64,000 nt of DNA from Anopheles merus (lineage: Eukaryota; Arthropoda; Insecta; Diptera; Culicidae), in NCBI RefSeq assembly GCF_017562075.2, contig NC_054082.1, positions 11,503,050 to 11,567,049 on the forward strand, written 5' to 3'. Every line of letters starts with the position of its first letter. Position 1 is the first letter of the stretch. This document shows positions 48,901 through 61,200 of the stretch, in pieces. A program made the position numbers and the translations under genes. The notes beneath the pieces are model-generated. The model worked only from the letters and a program-made list of their open reading frames with translations, was not told where the DNA came from and searched no databases.

Positions 48901-49778
48901 TCGATTTGCATTTTCACGATAGGATACAGAGTTTGAACAGATTCGCTACCAACGACACTCTTCAATACAAAAATGCGTACTATACTCTAGGCTCACAAAA
49001 CATATGTTACAGTTTATATATGGCGTCGCTTTACACTGGCTGCTGCGGGCGTAGAAAGAAAACCACAGAAGAGAGAGAAGGGCCCCTGTCCCCGCGTATA
49101 TCCTTTGCTATCATCCTTTCGGTTCGTCGTTTGTTCTCGATCTAGTTTTAACACCGATACACGTACATGAGACATCATTGACGGCGAAGACAACACATAC
49201 AGGTGGTTAATTCTGTTGGCTACTAGTTTTGCTGAGAACCATTTAGCAGTAAGGACAAAAGGGGTCAGACACAGGGACAGTTTGCTTTCAGTTTCACATT
49301 CAAAGACACATCGAAGGATACTCTTACATTCTCTCTCTCTCTACATGGGATTATACTCACGCGTCCACAGCGCGAGTCACTGTGTCGCGTCGCTGCTAAC
49401 AGTAGTTTCAAATCCTAAGCTCGTAGTAGTTCGTAGGAAACTATGTTGAATGGCGTTCTTAGAAACGATATTTCCAATCGGAGAAACATAGATATGGGTT
49501 GGTGTGTGTTTGCAAGCATAATATTGTAAAAAAAAACTAGATGAACCCGAGACCGATGAGCAGTCCCAGGAACTTTCAGAAATCGTCTTTCGTTAAATAC
49601 GCCATTACTAACAACGCCTTAGCGAGCGGCAAAACGGCAGTAGAGCGTGGTATTCGACCGATCAGAAACGGACACAGAGCTACACCGGTTATCGTTGCAC
49701 CAGCTTCCGATACAGCCGGTAGTAGTAGTTCTGATAGTTCTGATGCTCCAACGGCACCGATCGAATACCGCACAAATC
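45943..49778. other. Intergenic / possible long 3' UTR on the minus strand
   Basis: AT-rich, with no coding exon recognised. It holds a GA-rich tract at about 47180-47215, a CA run at about 48262-48278 and a TTTG tetranucleotide repeat at about 48592-48618. A minus-strand AATAAA at 48549-48554 could end the transcript carrying the ORF at 49779-51971. The 111-codon open frame at 46132-46467 lacks support. Confidence 0.45.
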
Positions 49779-51971
49779 CTACCAGTACAGCACCCGGATG
49801 TGGTCGACGACGCGCGACTTGAAGTACGTGCCGACGATGCCGAAGAAGGTCGCCAGCACGGCGCAGGCCACGAGCGCCTGCATCGCACAGTGGACCGCCG
49901 GCTGGCCCGGTGCCACGTTGTACTGATGCCGGTGGCGCCGGTGCAGATCGCCATGGTGCGGCCGGATGTACTTCTCGTCGATCTCGTGCTCGAACGCGGG
50001 TATGATCGCCAGGTTGATCACCTCCGGCAGCGAGTTGTCGTCCCCGTCACCGATGAACGTGTCCTCCTCGCTTTCCTCCTTGATGATGCGCGGTGGCAGG
50101 GCGGGTGTCGTACGCCGGTTGATGTAGAACCGCGACCGGCTGAACCCGTTCACGCTGTACCCGGCCCGCCGGTGCTGATCGTCATCCGTCGATGGTCGAC
50201 CGTGGTGCTGGTGATGGTCCGAGTGGGTGGCCGTCCCGTTCGCCAGGCCCTGCTGCAGGTTGTGCAGCAGCGAGGACAGCAGATTGTTGTTGGTGCCGAT
50301 GCGCATCTTGTTCGTGGATGTTTCGCTATTTGGTATTTTGATCGTGTTCGTTTCCATGTACTGGTTCTTGCGAATGCCCAGCACCTCCGAGAGCGGGCGA
50401 TTGATGAGCAGCGAGTTTTCCTGCCGCTCGTACGGTTGGTACGCACCGGGTGTGGTCGGCATCGGTGTACCTTCCACCCTGCCGCCTGGGATGTGGTGGG
50501 GGCCGACGGTTGAGGAGATGCCGGCCGGAGCGACGTGGTGTACGTTGCCCGCGCTCTTTCGGGGCATTGGCGTAGTAGTGGTGACCCAGGGGTACGCGGC
50601 TGCCGTCGGTGCCGGATCGAAGCGACTCGACCCACCGCTGGCCGCACTGTTTTCCCGCGAGTCATCGCCCGTTTCCGGTGGATGCGAATCGACGATCACA
50701 TTGTTGACGTTTCTATTAAAACTATCATAACTATTACCGTAATTATTATGACTATTATAAATATTATTATTGGTAATATTTTTAATACTGCTGTTAGTGT
50801 TGCCTGGGATGCCCGCCCCGCTAGCGGGCGAGCTGTTGCCGGCGGCCGCCGCCCCGCCATTACTATTGTTATTATTATTATTGTCGATCAACTGTAGTAT
50901 GTCCTTGGCCGTGATCGGCTCGTACTTGTTCCGGAACGTGTCCCCGTTGTCGGACGCTCCCCGGTACAGCAACGCGACCTTACCGTCGGCCGTGATGACC
51001 GGCGTGATCTTGTTTTGTCGCTGCTCGCCACCTGTCCCGCTCGGCCCCGCACCAGCACTGCCGCCCTCGGACGCCCCCTTCCTGGACGCGTTGTCCTCGG
51101 TTGCCTTGGGCTCCACCTTGTACACGATGCCCACCTTCCCGTTGGGCGTGGAGATGATTTTGATGGAATCATTCTTGCGCAGCTTCCGGCTGCTGCTGAT
51201 ACCGGACAGTGTGTCCGCATCGTCGCCATCGGTAAAGTCGTCGAACTTCGACTTGAACCGATGGGGTGCCGATTTGCTCTTGATGTTACTCAGATAGTCC
51301 TGCATCACACTGTCGGTTCCTCCGCTCGGCGTGGACCCGTCGGGAGCACCAGCGGCGGACGGCTGTTTCGCCTGCTTTCTCCGCTGCTGCTCCTCCTCAT
51401 CATCTTCGGCACTGTAATCGTCGTAGTAGTCGTCATCGTCATCATCGACGAATCCGGCCTTCCGACGGCTTTCCTCCAATCGCTGCTTGTGCCGACGTAT
51501 GACCTCCTCCAGATCGTAGTCTTCGTCGTCGAACAGATCGTCCTCCTCGGTGGCCTCCTCGAGCTCATCCTCACTGAACAGAGGCTTCTCCTTCAGCTCC
51601 TCCAGCTGGTGCATCACGCGATGGAAGTCGTCGCCGACCGCTGTGCCGGCAGCAGCGGCGGAACCACCGGCCAGCGTTTCGGCCGCGTGTGGCTCGACCG
51701 GCACCACGGCCAGTGTTGCCGCGGCCGGTGCATCGTTCTGCATCATTTCGTCGTCGTCGTAGTCGACCTCAAAGTTTATCCACTTATCGCTAGAGCTGCT
51801 ATGTGTAGTAGTATTTAAATTAGCTTCACTTAAACTAGATACATGTAATCCTAGGGTGCCATTCGATTGGCCGCTGTGGTGCCTAATGCCACTGTCGGGT
51901 GATGTTGCTACATGCTGCACAGATATTATTGATGGTATTGGTGGTGGTTCATGGGTAGTCGCGTCTTGCAG
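49779..51971 (-). CDS. 730-codon ORF in frame with, and directly after, the slit UGA stop
   Basis: The frame runs unbroken from the codon after the slit stop (CTG at 51971-51969) to TAG at 49779-49781. The first in-frame ATG is about 76 codons in (near 51746), so it does not look like an ordinary single-exon gene. It encodes, in order: a Ser/Thr/His-rich start; an acidic charged region (EELKEKPLFSEDELEEATEE, then a long Asp/Glu run) with a helix-like RRHKQRLEESRRKAG; and two similar beta-hairpin-like blocks (IISTPNGKVGIVYK and VITADGKVALLYRG). An Asn-rich AT-rich patch, a Pro/Gly-rich stretch and an acidic stretch (KEESEEDTFIGDGDDNSLPE) follow. The end is hydrophobic (QALVACAVLATFFGIVGTYF) with a short basic tail. 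Options are readthrough of slit, splicing to an acceptor at 51915, or a separate gene with an unseen first exon. I do not recognise the family. Confidence 0.6.
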   Translation of the reverse strand: MQDATTHEPPPIPSIISVQHVATSPDSGIRHHSGQSNGTLGLHVSSLSEANLNTTTHSSSSDKWINFEVDYDDDEMMQNDAPAAATLAVVPVEPHAAETLAGGSAAAAGTAVGDDFHRVMHQLEELKEKPLFSEDELEEATEEDDLFDDEDYDLEEVIRRHKQRLEESRRKAGFVDDDDDDYYDDYSAEDDEEEQQRRKQAKQPSAAGAPDGSTPSGGTDSVMQDYLSNIKSKSAPHRFKSKFDDFTDGDDADTLSGISSSRKLRKNDSIKIISTPNGKVGIVYKVEPKATEDNASRKGASEGGSAGAGPSGTGGEQRQNKITPVITADGKVALLYRGASDNGDTFRNKYEPITAKDILQLIDNNNNNNSNGGAAAAGNSSPASGAGIPGNTNSSIKNITNNNIYNSHNNYGNSYDSFNRNVNNVIVDSHPPETGDDSRENSAASGGSSRFDPAPTAAAYPWVTTTTPMPRKSAGNVHHVAPAGISSTVGPHHIPGGRVEGTPMPTTPGAYQPYERQENSLLINRPLSEVLGIRKNQYMETNTIKIPNSETSTNKMRIGTNNNLLSSLLHNLQQGLANGTATHSDHHQHHGRPSTDDDQHRRAGYSVNGFSRSRFYINRRTTPALPPRIIKEESEEDTFIGDGDDNSLPEVINLAIIPAFEHEIDEKYIRPHHGDLHRRHRHQYNVAPGQPAVHCAMQALVACAVLATFFGIVGTYFKSRVVDHIRVLYW

Positions 51972-54900
51972 TCAGTAGCATTTCTTCGTACAGTGGCACT
52001 TTCGCACAATATCCAGCTGCTTCACGTATTTGGTGTTGTTGCTGCACACCATGCGTACCTGTGGGGAAGGGGAGAATGCGCAAACGGTCAGTAGGGTGGC
52101 AAATTGTTTTCCCTCTCCCCCCTCACCCCTCCTGGGGAAACAGTGCCATGCTTACCTTTCTTCGGCGTACGACTTTGGCAGCGCAGCACTGATTGCCGCA
52201 ACCTCCAACGCACTTGGCGTACTTGAGCGGCTGCCTCGAGCGGCAATCGTTTTCTGTGTAGTACTCTCGCACCTGCTCCTTGCGGCAAGTTGAGGCTGCT
52301 GTTGAGGTGTGACAGATTGTATAGACATTTAAATAAAATTCATAATTAAAAGTGTTTGTAAGCGAAGCTAAAGCTACATGCATGCTTTTTATCGAAAACC
52401 TACTCTTCCGTTGAATCGGAATTTTGAATCATTTTCAAACTAATTTGTGTGAATTCTGTTGTCTCTCATGCATTTCTGTTGCACAAAATCAAAGCTTTCA
52501 TACAAAACCAAATTTGTTTACAGCGAAAGCCAATGTAATTAAAGCAGAAAATATTGAAATAAAGTTTGTTTTCTGGTTAACGATTAGTTTGCACGAATAT
52601 TAGCAAGTGTATGATGAACGCGGCAGCAAAAATATTGCAAAACGAAACGAATTTGTCATGGCTTTCAAGAAGCGAAAAAGACGAAACAAAATTAGTGTTT
52701 AATCCAATTAGTTAGCAGACGAATACGTGTGTGTGTGTGTGTAAGGAAAAATGGATTGATTTCAAAAAAAGTGTTTGCTATATACCGGAAGAGGAAGTTT
52801 TGAACGGGTCCTCGTCGATCACTAGCGATACCGATCCCTCACCTTGGTCGCAGTATTTGCCCTTGGTGCCCTTCTTACATTTGCACGTGTAGCCACCCTT
52901 ACCGTTGGGCACACACTTTCCGCCCCGTTTGCATTGATGGTTTTCGCAAGGATTCACCTGGAATGGAAAGTACATTGACGCATTAGCTAGACGAACGCTG
53001 CTCTGCGTGTGCGTATCTCCGCAGCATACCTCCTTAAGGATGACTGGCGTTTCCTGCATAAACTCGTCGTCCATTTCGCCCTCGCTGTCCGGGTCGAGCA
53101 GCGCACAGCCCGGCGTAATCTTCTGCTGCCGGGCGGCATTGAGAAAATCAACCTGCTTGTGGTTGATCCACACTTCCTTCATGCAGCCCTTGAAGCTGGT
53201 CAGGTTGCGGAGGTGCCACTGTTTGTACGCTTGCTGGCCTGGCTCCGCCGGCAACCCTCCGAGGTACATCGGGCTCGACAGCTTCAGGTAGTCCTTCGAG
53301 CCTTCGTTGATGATGGAGCGAGCCAGGCCGCGGTCCACTCGCAGTGTAAAGTTTTTCTTGATCGCCAGCAGCTCCACCAGGTGGTACTTGCCGTCGGCCA
53401 CCATTTCGAAGCTGTACATCGTCGACACGGGATCGTTCCCGACGTCGTAGCTCACCCGGATCCGGCCGTTAAACAGCTCCACCGCCAGATGCTCGTTGTG
53501 CCCGTCGTACATCAGCACACCATTCTGCTGCGTGCTGCTAAACACGATCGTCACGTTCGCTTCCGGCTTGGTGCGCAGCGGTTCCAGCTCGACGAACGAG
53601 TTGTTATGCAGGAAGGTGAGGCTGGTCAGATACTCGCAGCGCTTGCCGGAATAGCCCGGGGCACACTTGCAGATGTAGTCCGCGCTCGATGGGTTGGGCT
53701 GGAAGCACACGCCAAACTTGCACTCGTGCTGCTGGCAGGGCGACGTCTGCGGATACATCATCGCCACCATGGGGGCGCCCTCGCAGAACTTGCCCGTAAA
53801 CTCGTGCGGACACTTGCACGTGTAGTCGTTAATGCCGTCCACGCAGGTGCCACCGTTCTGGCACATGTGATTGACACAGTCGTCAATGTTGTCGGTACAG
53901 TTGAGCCCCCGGTAGCCGGGCAAACAGTCGCAGCTGTAGTGCGTCGTGTGGTCGACACACTTTGCCCCGTTCTGGCACGGATTGAAGTCCTTGCCGCAGA
54001 ACTCAATCTTGCTCTCGCAGTACTCGCCGGTGAAGCTGGCCGCACAGGAGCAGCTGTACGAGTTCACCCCGTCCACGCAGGTCCCATTGTTCTGGCACTT
54101 GTGCTCCACGCAGTCGTCTATGTTGACCTCGCACCGCGAACCGGTATACCCCTGCAGGCAATGGCAGCTGAAGCGTCCCTCCTCGAGCACCGTGCAGGTA
54201 CCGTTGTTGCGGCACGGATTGCCATAGCACGCGTCAATCATAAACTCGCAGTGCGTCCCGTGGTAGCCGGGCTTGCACTTGCACTCGTACTGCCGCTCCG
54301 GCAGCGCACTGCACGTCGCCTCGTTCTTGCACGGGAACGTGTAGCAAGCGTCGCACTTGGACAGTATTTCGTTGCTTACCTTGCCGGAGCAAACGAACTG
54401 GGCGGCCGGTGTCGATAGGATTAGCTTATCCTTCATCGGTTCCGGCTCGGCACAGCGCGCAATGCCCGGCTCCACGTAGTCCCGCTTAACCCACTCGGAC
54501 AGCCAGCGAAGGGAGCAGTCACAGTACAGCGGATTGCTGCCAAGGGCACTGTGTGTGTGTGTGTGTTTGGGTGGGGAGGAAAATAAACGTAAAGGGATAT
54601 GATTATCAATTTGCCTTCCGGGCGTCCTGACACTCGGTACCGAATACATACATGTGCGTAATTGATTGCAAATCATTGAAGGTACCCTCCGGAATCATCG
54701 AAATTTTGTTCCCGTGCAGCGAAAGCACCTTCAGGTTGGTCAGCCCGGCAAGAGCGTACTTCTGAACGCACTGCAGATTGTTGTAGCTTATGATGCTGAA
54801 AAACCGACGCAAAATCGAATTGAAATTGTGCTGAATAAACGAGTGACTGCCCTTTTTAAGGTGGATTCTAGCTAAACTTACAGTGTCGAGAGTTTGCTTA

Positions 54901-57900
54901 GATTTGCAAAGGTGTGGTTGGACAGTATTCCGATCTGGTTGTTGCTCAAATCCCTGTAGGGGGGAAGATAAAAGATTGCACATTAACACTCGCCTGTTCT
55001 TTTCAACATCGTTGCAGTTGCGTATCTTACAATCTGGTAAGTGCTTTCAGGTGGCTGATGCGATTGGAATGTATCATCGAGATTTCGTTCGACTCGAGGT
55101 ACAGCTCCGTCGTTTCCGCCGGGATGGATTTGGGGATTTCCTTCAGCTTGTTGCGGGAGCAACGCACCACCGTGCCGGTGCAGGTGCAGGACGGTGGGCA
55201 GTAGCCCTCGCCGAGACAGCCCTGATCCATGTCGGAGGTGCACTTAAAGTCAAAGTGTGGCAAATCCTTGATCGGCACGTCGCGCACCTTCGACGGGGAA
55301 GTGCAACGGGCCGGCGGCCCATTCAGCTGCTTCTTGCGCAGCCAGTCCGAGAACCAGGCAAGATGGCAGTTGCACCGGAACGGATTCGAGGCAAGATTTC
55401 TGGGAAGGAACGAAGAAACATGTTTAAAAAAAAACCCCGTACCACCGGAGCAATGTGCTTGGCTCGTGTAATCCTTCGAGTGCAGATTACCGAAGGCACT
55501 TACAGCTGTGTCAGAGACGTCAGGTAGTCAAACGAACCGGGCATAACGCAGGTAATGATGTTATCGTAAAGTGATCTATGAAAGAAAAAAAAAAACACAA
55601 ACACCGATAAGAAAACGCATGTCAGCAAGCGGTTTCGACCATTTTTCAACGGAAAAATGCTTCCCCTTACAGTGTCTTGAGCTGATGAAGCCCCAGGAAC
55701 ATCTTGTTGTGCACTTCGGCGATTTTGTTTTCACTCAAAAACAGCTCCTGTATCCGGGTGGCACCCTCGAACGCGTTCGGTTCGATGCCGGATATCTGAT
55801 TTCGGCGCAAATCCAGCTTTGCCAGATTTGGCAGCCGACCGAACAGTCCGTCCGACTTGATGCGATTAAGCTCGTTATCGTTGAGCAGGCTGGTGAGGAA
55901 AGGTTGGTGAAGAAAGGTTAGCGAAAATCTCCAGCTCCGGCGAAGCATCACTCCACCCCAACAAGTATGCCGTGCAAGCGCAGCCACTTACAGTTCCGTG
56001 GTGTAGAGCGGAATGTCACGCGGGATTTCTTTCAACCCTCGCCCGGAACAGTCAACCGTCGTCCGATCGCAATGACAGGCGGCCGGGCACTCCTGGTCCA
56101 TGCGGCATTCGCCCGAGTACTTGATCTTGCTGTAATCATCCGTGCCTGGGTGTGCGAAAACAGCGAAGTAAAAAAAAGGCGTTATAAACCGCTTTTGAAG
56201 AGCAAGGATTAGCGGCGTGCGGAATCAGCACCGCAAAAGCTTACATTTAAACTTTTCATCCTTCAAAGCTTCAATCCGGCGGCGCTGCATACGCTTCGGT
56301 GCGTCGCACTTGGCCCCGCTGGTTTCGATCGGATTCTGGTGTAGATAATCGCCCAGCCAGCGAAGATTGCAATCACAAATGAAGGGATTGCGTGCCAAAT
56401 GTCTGCAAGAAAGAACCGACAAAGCCGCAGGTTAGGAGGAACACGTTTTGGTGACGCACGGATCGCAGAGGACGGTGTGCCGCCCGTTCGCACCGAATGG
56501 CGATACTTACAGCGTTTGGATGCTTCGCAGCGAGTCGAACGTTCCGTTGGCCAGCGACTGGATGTTGTTATCGTACAGTGACAAAAGGCTGAGATTATGC
56601 AGATCCTTGAAAGCGTCTCTTCGCACGCAACTGATTTCGTTCGCGTTCAGCAGTAGCAGCTGGAGTGAGGTTAATCCTTTGAAAACGCTCGCCGGTAAAT
56701 CCTTAATTTTATTACCATACAGAACGCTGCAAATGGTCACCAATCCATGCAAAAGAAGACGTTAGTCAGGGGAGGGCGAATGAGCTCGAGATAGCGGTGT
56801 TTGGAGCGGTTGATTCCACGGCTGAGAGCTTTTTATAGACATAGCAAAGAGGATGAGAGCGGCGACTCTGTTTACTTATGATAAGAATTTGACGTCCTAC
56901 TCGTGTTGCTCAGATTTTTGGGGTTGTGCTCTCGGAAGTGGGACACCGTTTCCGGATTCCGCTTCTTCGCATACTTACAGCGACGTCAAGGACTTCAGCC
57001 CGCTGAAGGCATCGTAGGCGACTCGCGAAATATTGTTATTTGACAAGTCTATCCGCTTAAGGCGCCGGTGGTTAGCGAACGCTTTCGGTGGAATTTCGGT
57101 GATGTAGTTCTGCTCGAGCCGGCTGTAAAAATATTTAGATTACATATTATAATGCCCAAAGCGTCCCAGGAGATGGCGACAGTGACATAAAAAAAGAAAC
57201 ACTTACAGCTCTGTTGTGTCCTCCGGTAGCGTGGACGGTACGGTGGTAAGACTTTTCTCCCGACAGTCGACAATTCCGTCGGCACAGCGGCACGGATGGG
57301 GACAGAGGCTTCGACCGCCACACTCCATCGGTGCGTTCTCGGTGAGACCTGCGTATTGATAAATTATAAATTGAGCGTGATTTGATTTAATTTTACGTAA
57401 TGGATTAACTTTTGAAGCTCTCTGATTTAATAACATTTTAAAGTTGTTTGTTCCGCCTCAAGAAGTTTGAGATTGTTGCAATTAAACCTCGATTTAAACA
57501 TGGTTCAGTTCATTGTAGCAGTTCATGAAGGTACTCTAATGTTAACAACACAACATATTGCTGATATTGATTTAATTCAGCTCCTCTCCATTGTAAATTG
57601 TGCAAAATTTCCATAAATAAACACTCATACAAAAACGTTTATGTTTGATTTCATTTAACACGTAATAGCCTTTTTTACACACGCCTGGACGTTGGTATTG
57701 GCTCACTAGAGCGTGAATACGTGTTTTGCAGTGTGAAGTAAGCAATTGCGTAAAAAGGATAATAATGACCAATTATGTCCCCGTCGTCATGTGGTGTAAT
57801 CGAGTTTTATGGAGTGATGTGTGACTATTAGCAAACCTCTAATGCTTTCTCAACGAGCCTCTACTTCGTATCGAATTAGGTTGTGCATTATTTTAATGGT

Positions 57901-58201
57901 ACTGAGAGTTGAAAAAAAGGACACACAATAATGCACGAGTTGTAATCGATTGCCTCGCGTCTAGACACGCCGGCAGACTGTGTCGGAAAAGTTCGGTTTG
58001 GGCCGGTTCGGTTGGACGATTATTTTTCCACTAATTTGATTTCATTGATCCAAAGGCGTGAACGTGTGTGTGTGAGTGTGGGCCAATTCTAGCCCATGAC
58101 GTGCTTTTCATCTCTGTCACACTGCACTGCGTGGAGTGTGAAAATTGCAAACCAAAACCCCCCAAACGAGAATGCGTTATCCGTTGCCCTTTCCAGAGCA
58201 G

Positions 58202-58239
<38 letters not shown>

Positions 58240-61200
58240 GGTGGCATAAATTAACATTTACATATTCATGAGTGTCACGTACGGAGGAAGTGTTTGCTAG
58301 CTGTGCAAAATCGGTTCGCGAAAGTGTGAACACAGTGTGGTCCTCGGGGTATGTTGTTGCGTTCTATGCAGGCCGTGATGTTGTGTCCAGCGTCCAGATT
58401 GCTTCTGGTTTTCGCGGTCCTTACCCACCGACCCAAACCATTTGGGCTGTGTGATGATGTGGATGGTAGGTACAGGTGATGAGTATGAGGTTTATGAGTT
58501 TATTCCCCTACAGTAAGAGGAGCTACACGCGGAAATGCAGCGGTCGTAGCGCAGGTGCGCAACGTTTAATAGACCCATTTGCAGTAAAATTTGCCTTTCC
58601 TGAACCACTCAATCGTGCGGCACACGTATAGCGTTGAGATGCGGTTCAACCAAATCCTCAATTTGACCTGCTTTTGAATGCGTACCATTTCAAATGATGC
58701 ATCCACAAAAGCTGATAGCTCGTGGTTGAACCGTGGTGGATTTGATTGGTTTAAATCTACTGCAGGACTTTTATTTTTCCATTTTGTATTGTTTCCATCA
58801 TCCGAAAGCTGACGTTTTTATCCACCACGTGGTACAGGGCAGAGATTATTTTTGAATGCAATTTGCATCAGTGAGTGAGTGTGTGGAAAAAGTGAGGAAA
58901 AAAAGCATTTTCCACCATGATGTCGTTGTTGGCAACTTCATTAGAATGCTGGGGAAAATAAATTAGTGTCGTATCACGTTTGATATGGTTTCGCCAAGCC
59001 AAGTGTCGGACGACGTGTTTGAACGTAAAAGCTCGTTGCAGTGTGGTTCCGTAATAATAATAATGAACACGAAGAAAACGCAACACAATTTGCGTGTGCT
59101 GCATAATAAAAAATGTAATTATTCGCTGGAAGCTTTAATACAGACGTGAGTTAATTTTCAGAGGTTTGGAGGACTTTTTGCATTAATAAGTAAATGAGGT
59201 ATGAAACGTGCCGTATGACAATATTAAGAAAATTAAAATGAAAGTAGTATAAGATTATTCTAAATCCTAACATAAAACTGTAAATCACATTCGTTGTTTT
59301 TACTTCATAAACGCCTCAAAGTAAACAAAGTCCTTGCGATTTTTTTATTTGAGAAAATTGTGGACCACTCTCCAATGTCGGTCGACCAATCGGACGACAA
59401 ATTAGTTTGAGGTTGATTGAATGAACATAATTGGAGCAATGCAGTGTTCCGACGGACATAGTAGTTACTGTACTGTCATCGTTGGGTGCCAATGGTCCTT
59501 TCTGTTGTGTCGAAGGCCGCTCCCAAACAATGTCCCAGTCTGGATGAATCTCACTGTAGGGAACATCCGAGACAAGCCCTACTTTGTACCGTACTGACGA
59601 AGGGGAAAAAACCAAACACATTGCGTGTTTTCCATGTTGAAGTATACACTAGACAGCCATAAAAGTCCATCCCATGGTGCACTCACGGCTCAGAACAAAC
59701 AACAATTATGTGGCACTCCAGACTGAACTGAATTCCAGCGTCGCCTGCGTCGTTCAACACACCTGGATTAGGACTGACCGTTCGCGTTGGCCGTCCACAC
59801 ACTTACCGGAACATTTGAAGTCCTGCTCGTGCAGATCCGCCACATTCTGGCCCTTGAGCTGACCGGGCGAATGGCACCGAGTGTACGGTGCCAGACGTGA
59901 TGCATTCTTCAGATACCGTGCCAACCAGGAAAGATGACAATCGCACGCAAACGGGTTCTCCGAAAGGCGCAGCGCTCGCAGGCGTGGCATTCCGGCAAAC
60001 ATGTCGCGCGGAAGCGTGGTGATGTTATTGTTATTCAGCGTCCTGCAGGCCAGCAATGAAATGAAATGAAAACGAAAGGTAAAAGAAAGGAACCACCGCG
60101 TTGGTGTTGGTGTGCTCGGAAGTAATTTCATTTGAACAGCCACTGGTGAACTGCTGGCGTTGTACTTACAGTATCTCCAGCTCTGTTAGTCCTTTCACGG
60201 CACCTTCATCCAGGCAGGTGATTTGATTGTTGTCCAGCTGAAGACTGCGCAGCGCCGGTGCTCCCTTGAATGCACGTTTCGGTACGGCAGTGAGTGCATT
60301 GTGTGACAGATCCCTGTAAATGTGAATGTTTGCGTGAATTCATGATTTAGTGGCTGTTATCATCCAGCTACTGTGGCGTAATCGTAAGTGTGTTACGAGC
60401 TGAATTCGAGAGACACTAAATGCTATTCTAGGCTTTATATATTGTGGATGCATGTATTGTGTTTTGTTCCGATTGAATGTTACTGTTCGCATCATATAGA
60501 ACGGCAAAACGACACATGAGCAACATCAATCATGCTATCAATCGTCGATTAGATCCATTAACATAAATTAGAAAAAATATCACAAAAGTGTGCAAACGTA
60601 AGATAAATGTTAACAAATGACAATTATCAATGAAAAATGTCATCGTTTTTGGTGTCGTAAATCATGCAAAATTAATCTTCTGAGACTGTTAAACAGAGAG
60701 TGGGAGCCAAATATGCAAAACAGAAGATGCTCCAAAAACATAAAAGCCAAAAACTAATTTGTATTGCATGCATACGAAAGACTGAAAAGCGTTTGTCCAT
60801 TAACAAAGTACAAAAAACACTCAAATCAAATGTATTGGTAAAAAAAAAACAAAACATAAAACAACAAGGGGAAAGCCAAATCTTGTTGCTAATTAGAATC
60901 GATCTGCTTTGAAAATGTCTAAGCAGCTTTCGGTCTAATGACTTTGAGTTGCTAAACAAAAGGAAACAAATGACCATACATTTGCTAAAAAGATAAATAC
61001 AAAACACACAAACAAGAAAGGGAAACAAAAACATACATCGAACAGAAATAAATCACTACAAACTACTACTTACAATCGTAATAAATTAGCGGCACTGGAT
61101 AAAAAATTATCTGGTATAGATTTTAAGCGATTGCTATTAAGTCGCCTGAAAAAAGGAAAGAAACGGAACATAAAATCATAATAATTATAAGAGTGATGAA

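Noticed and set aside
49647..50513. 288-codon plus-strand open frame
   Set aside because: Antisense shadow of the slit-linked ORF with no domain or splice support.
51015..51818. 267-codon plus-strand open frame
   Set aside because: It is antisense to the Asp/Glu-rich part of the slit-linked ORF. Val/Ile/Leu runs arise from the complement of GAC/GAT/GAG codons.
53009..54418. 469-codon plus-strand open frame
   Set aside because: It lies exactly antisense to the long slit exon. The His/Val/Ala/Arg/Leu-rich composition is the mirror of Cys/Gly/Asn-rich EGF coding, and there are no recognisable domains.
58203..58238. CRISPR or other spaced-repeat array
   Set aside because: A plain dinucleotide microsatellite. 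No direct-repeat and spacer structure exists anywhere in the window.
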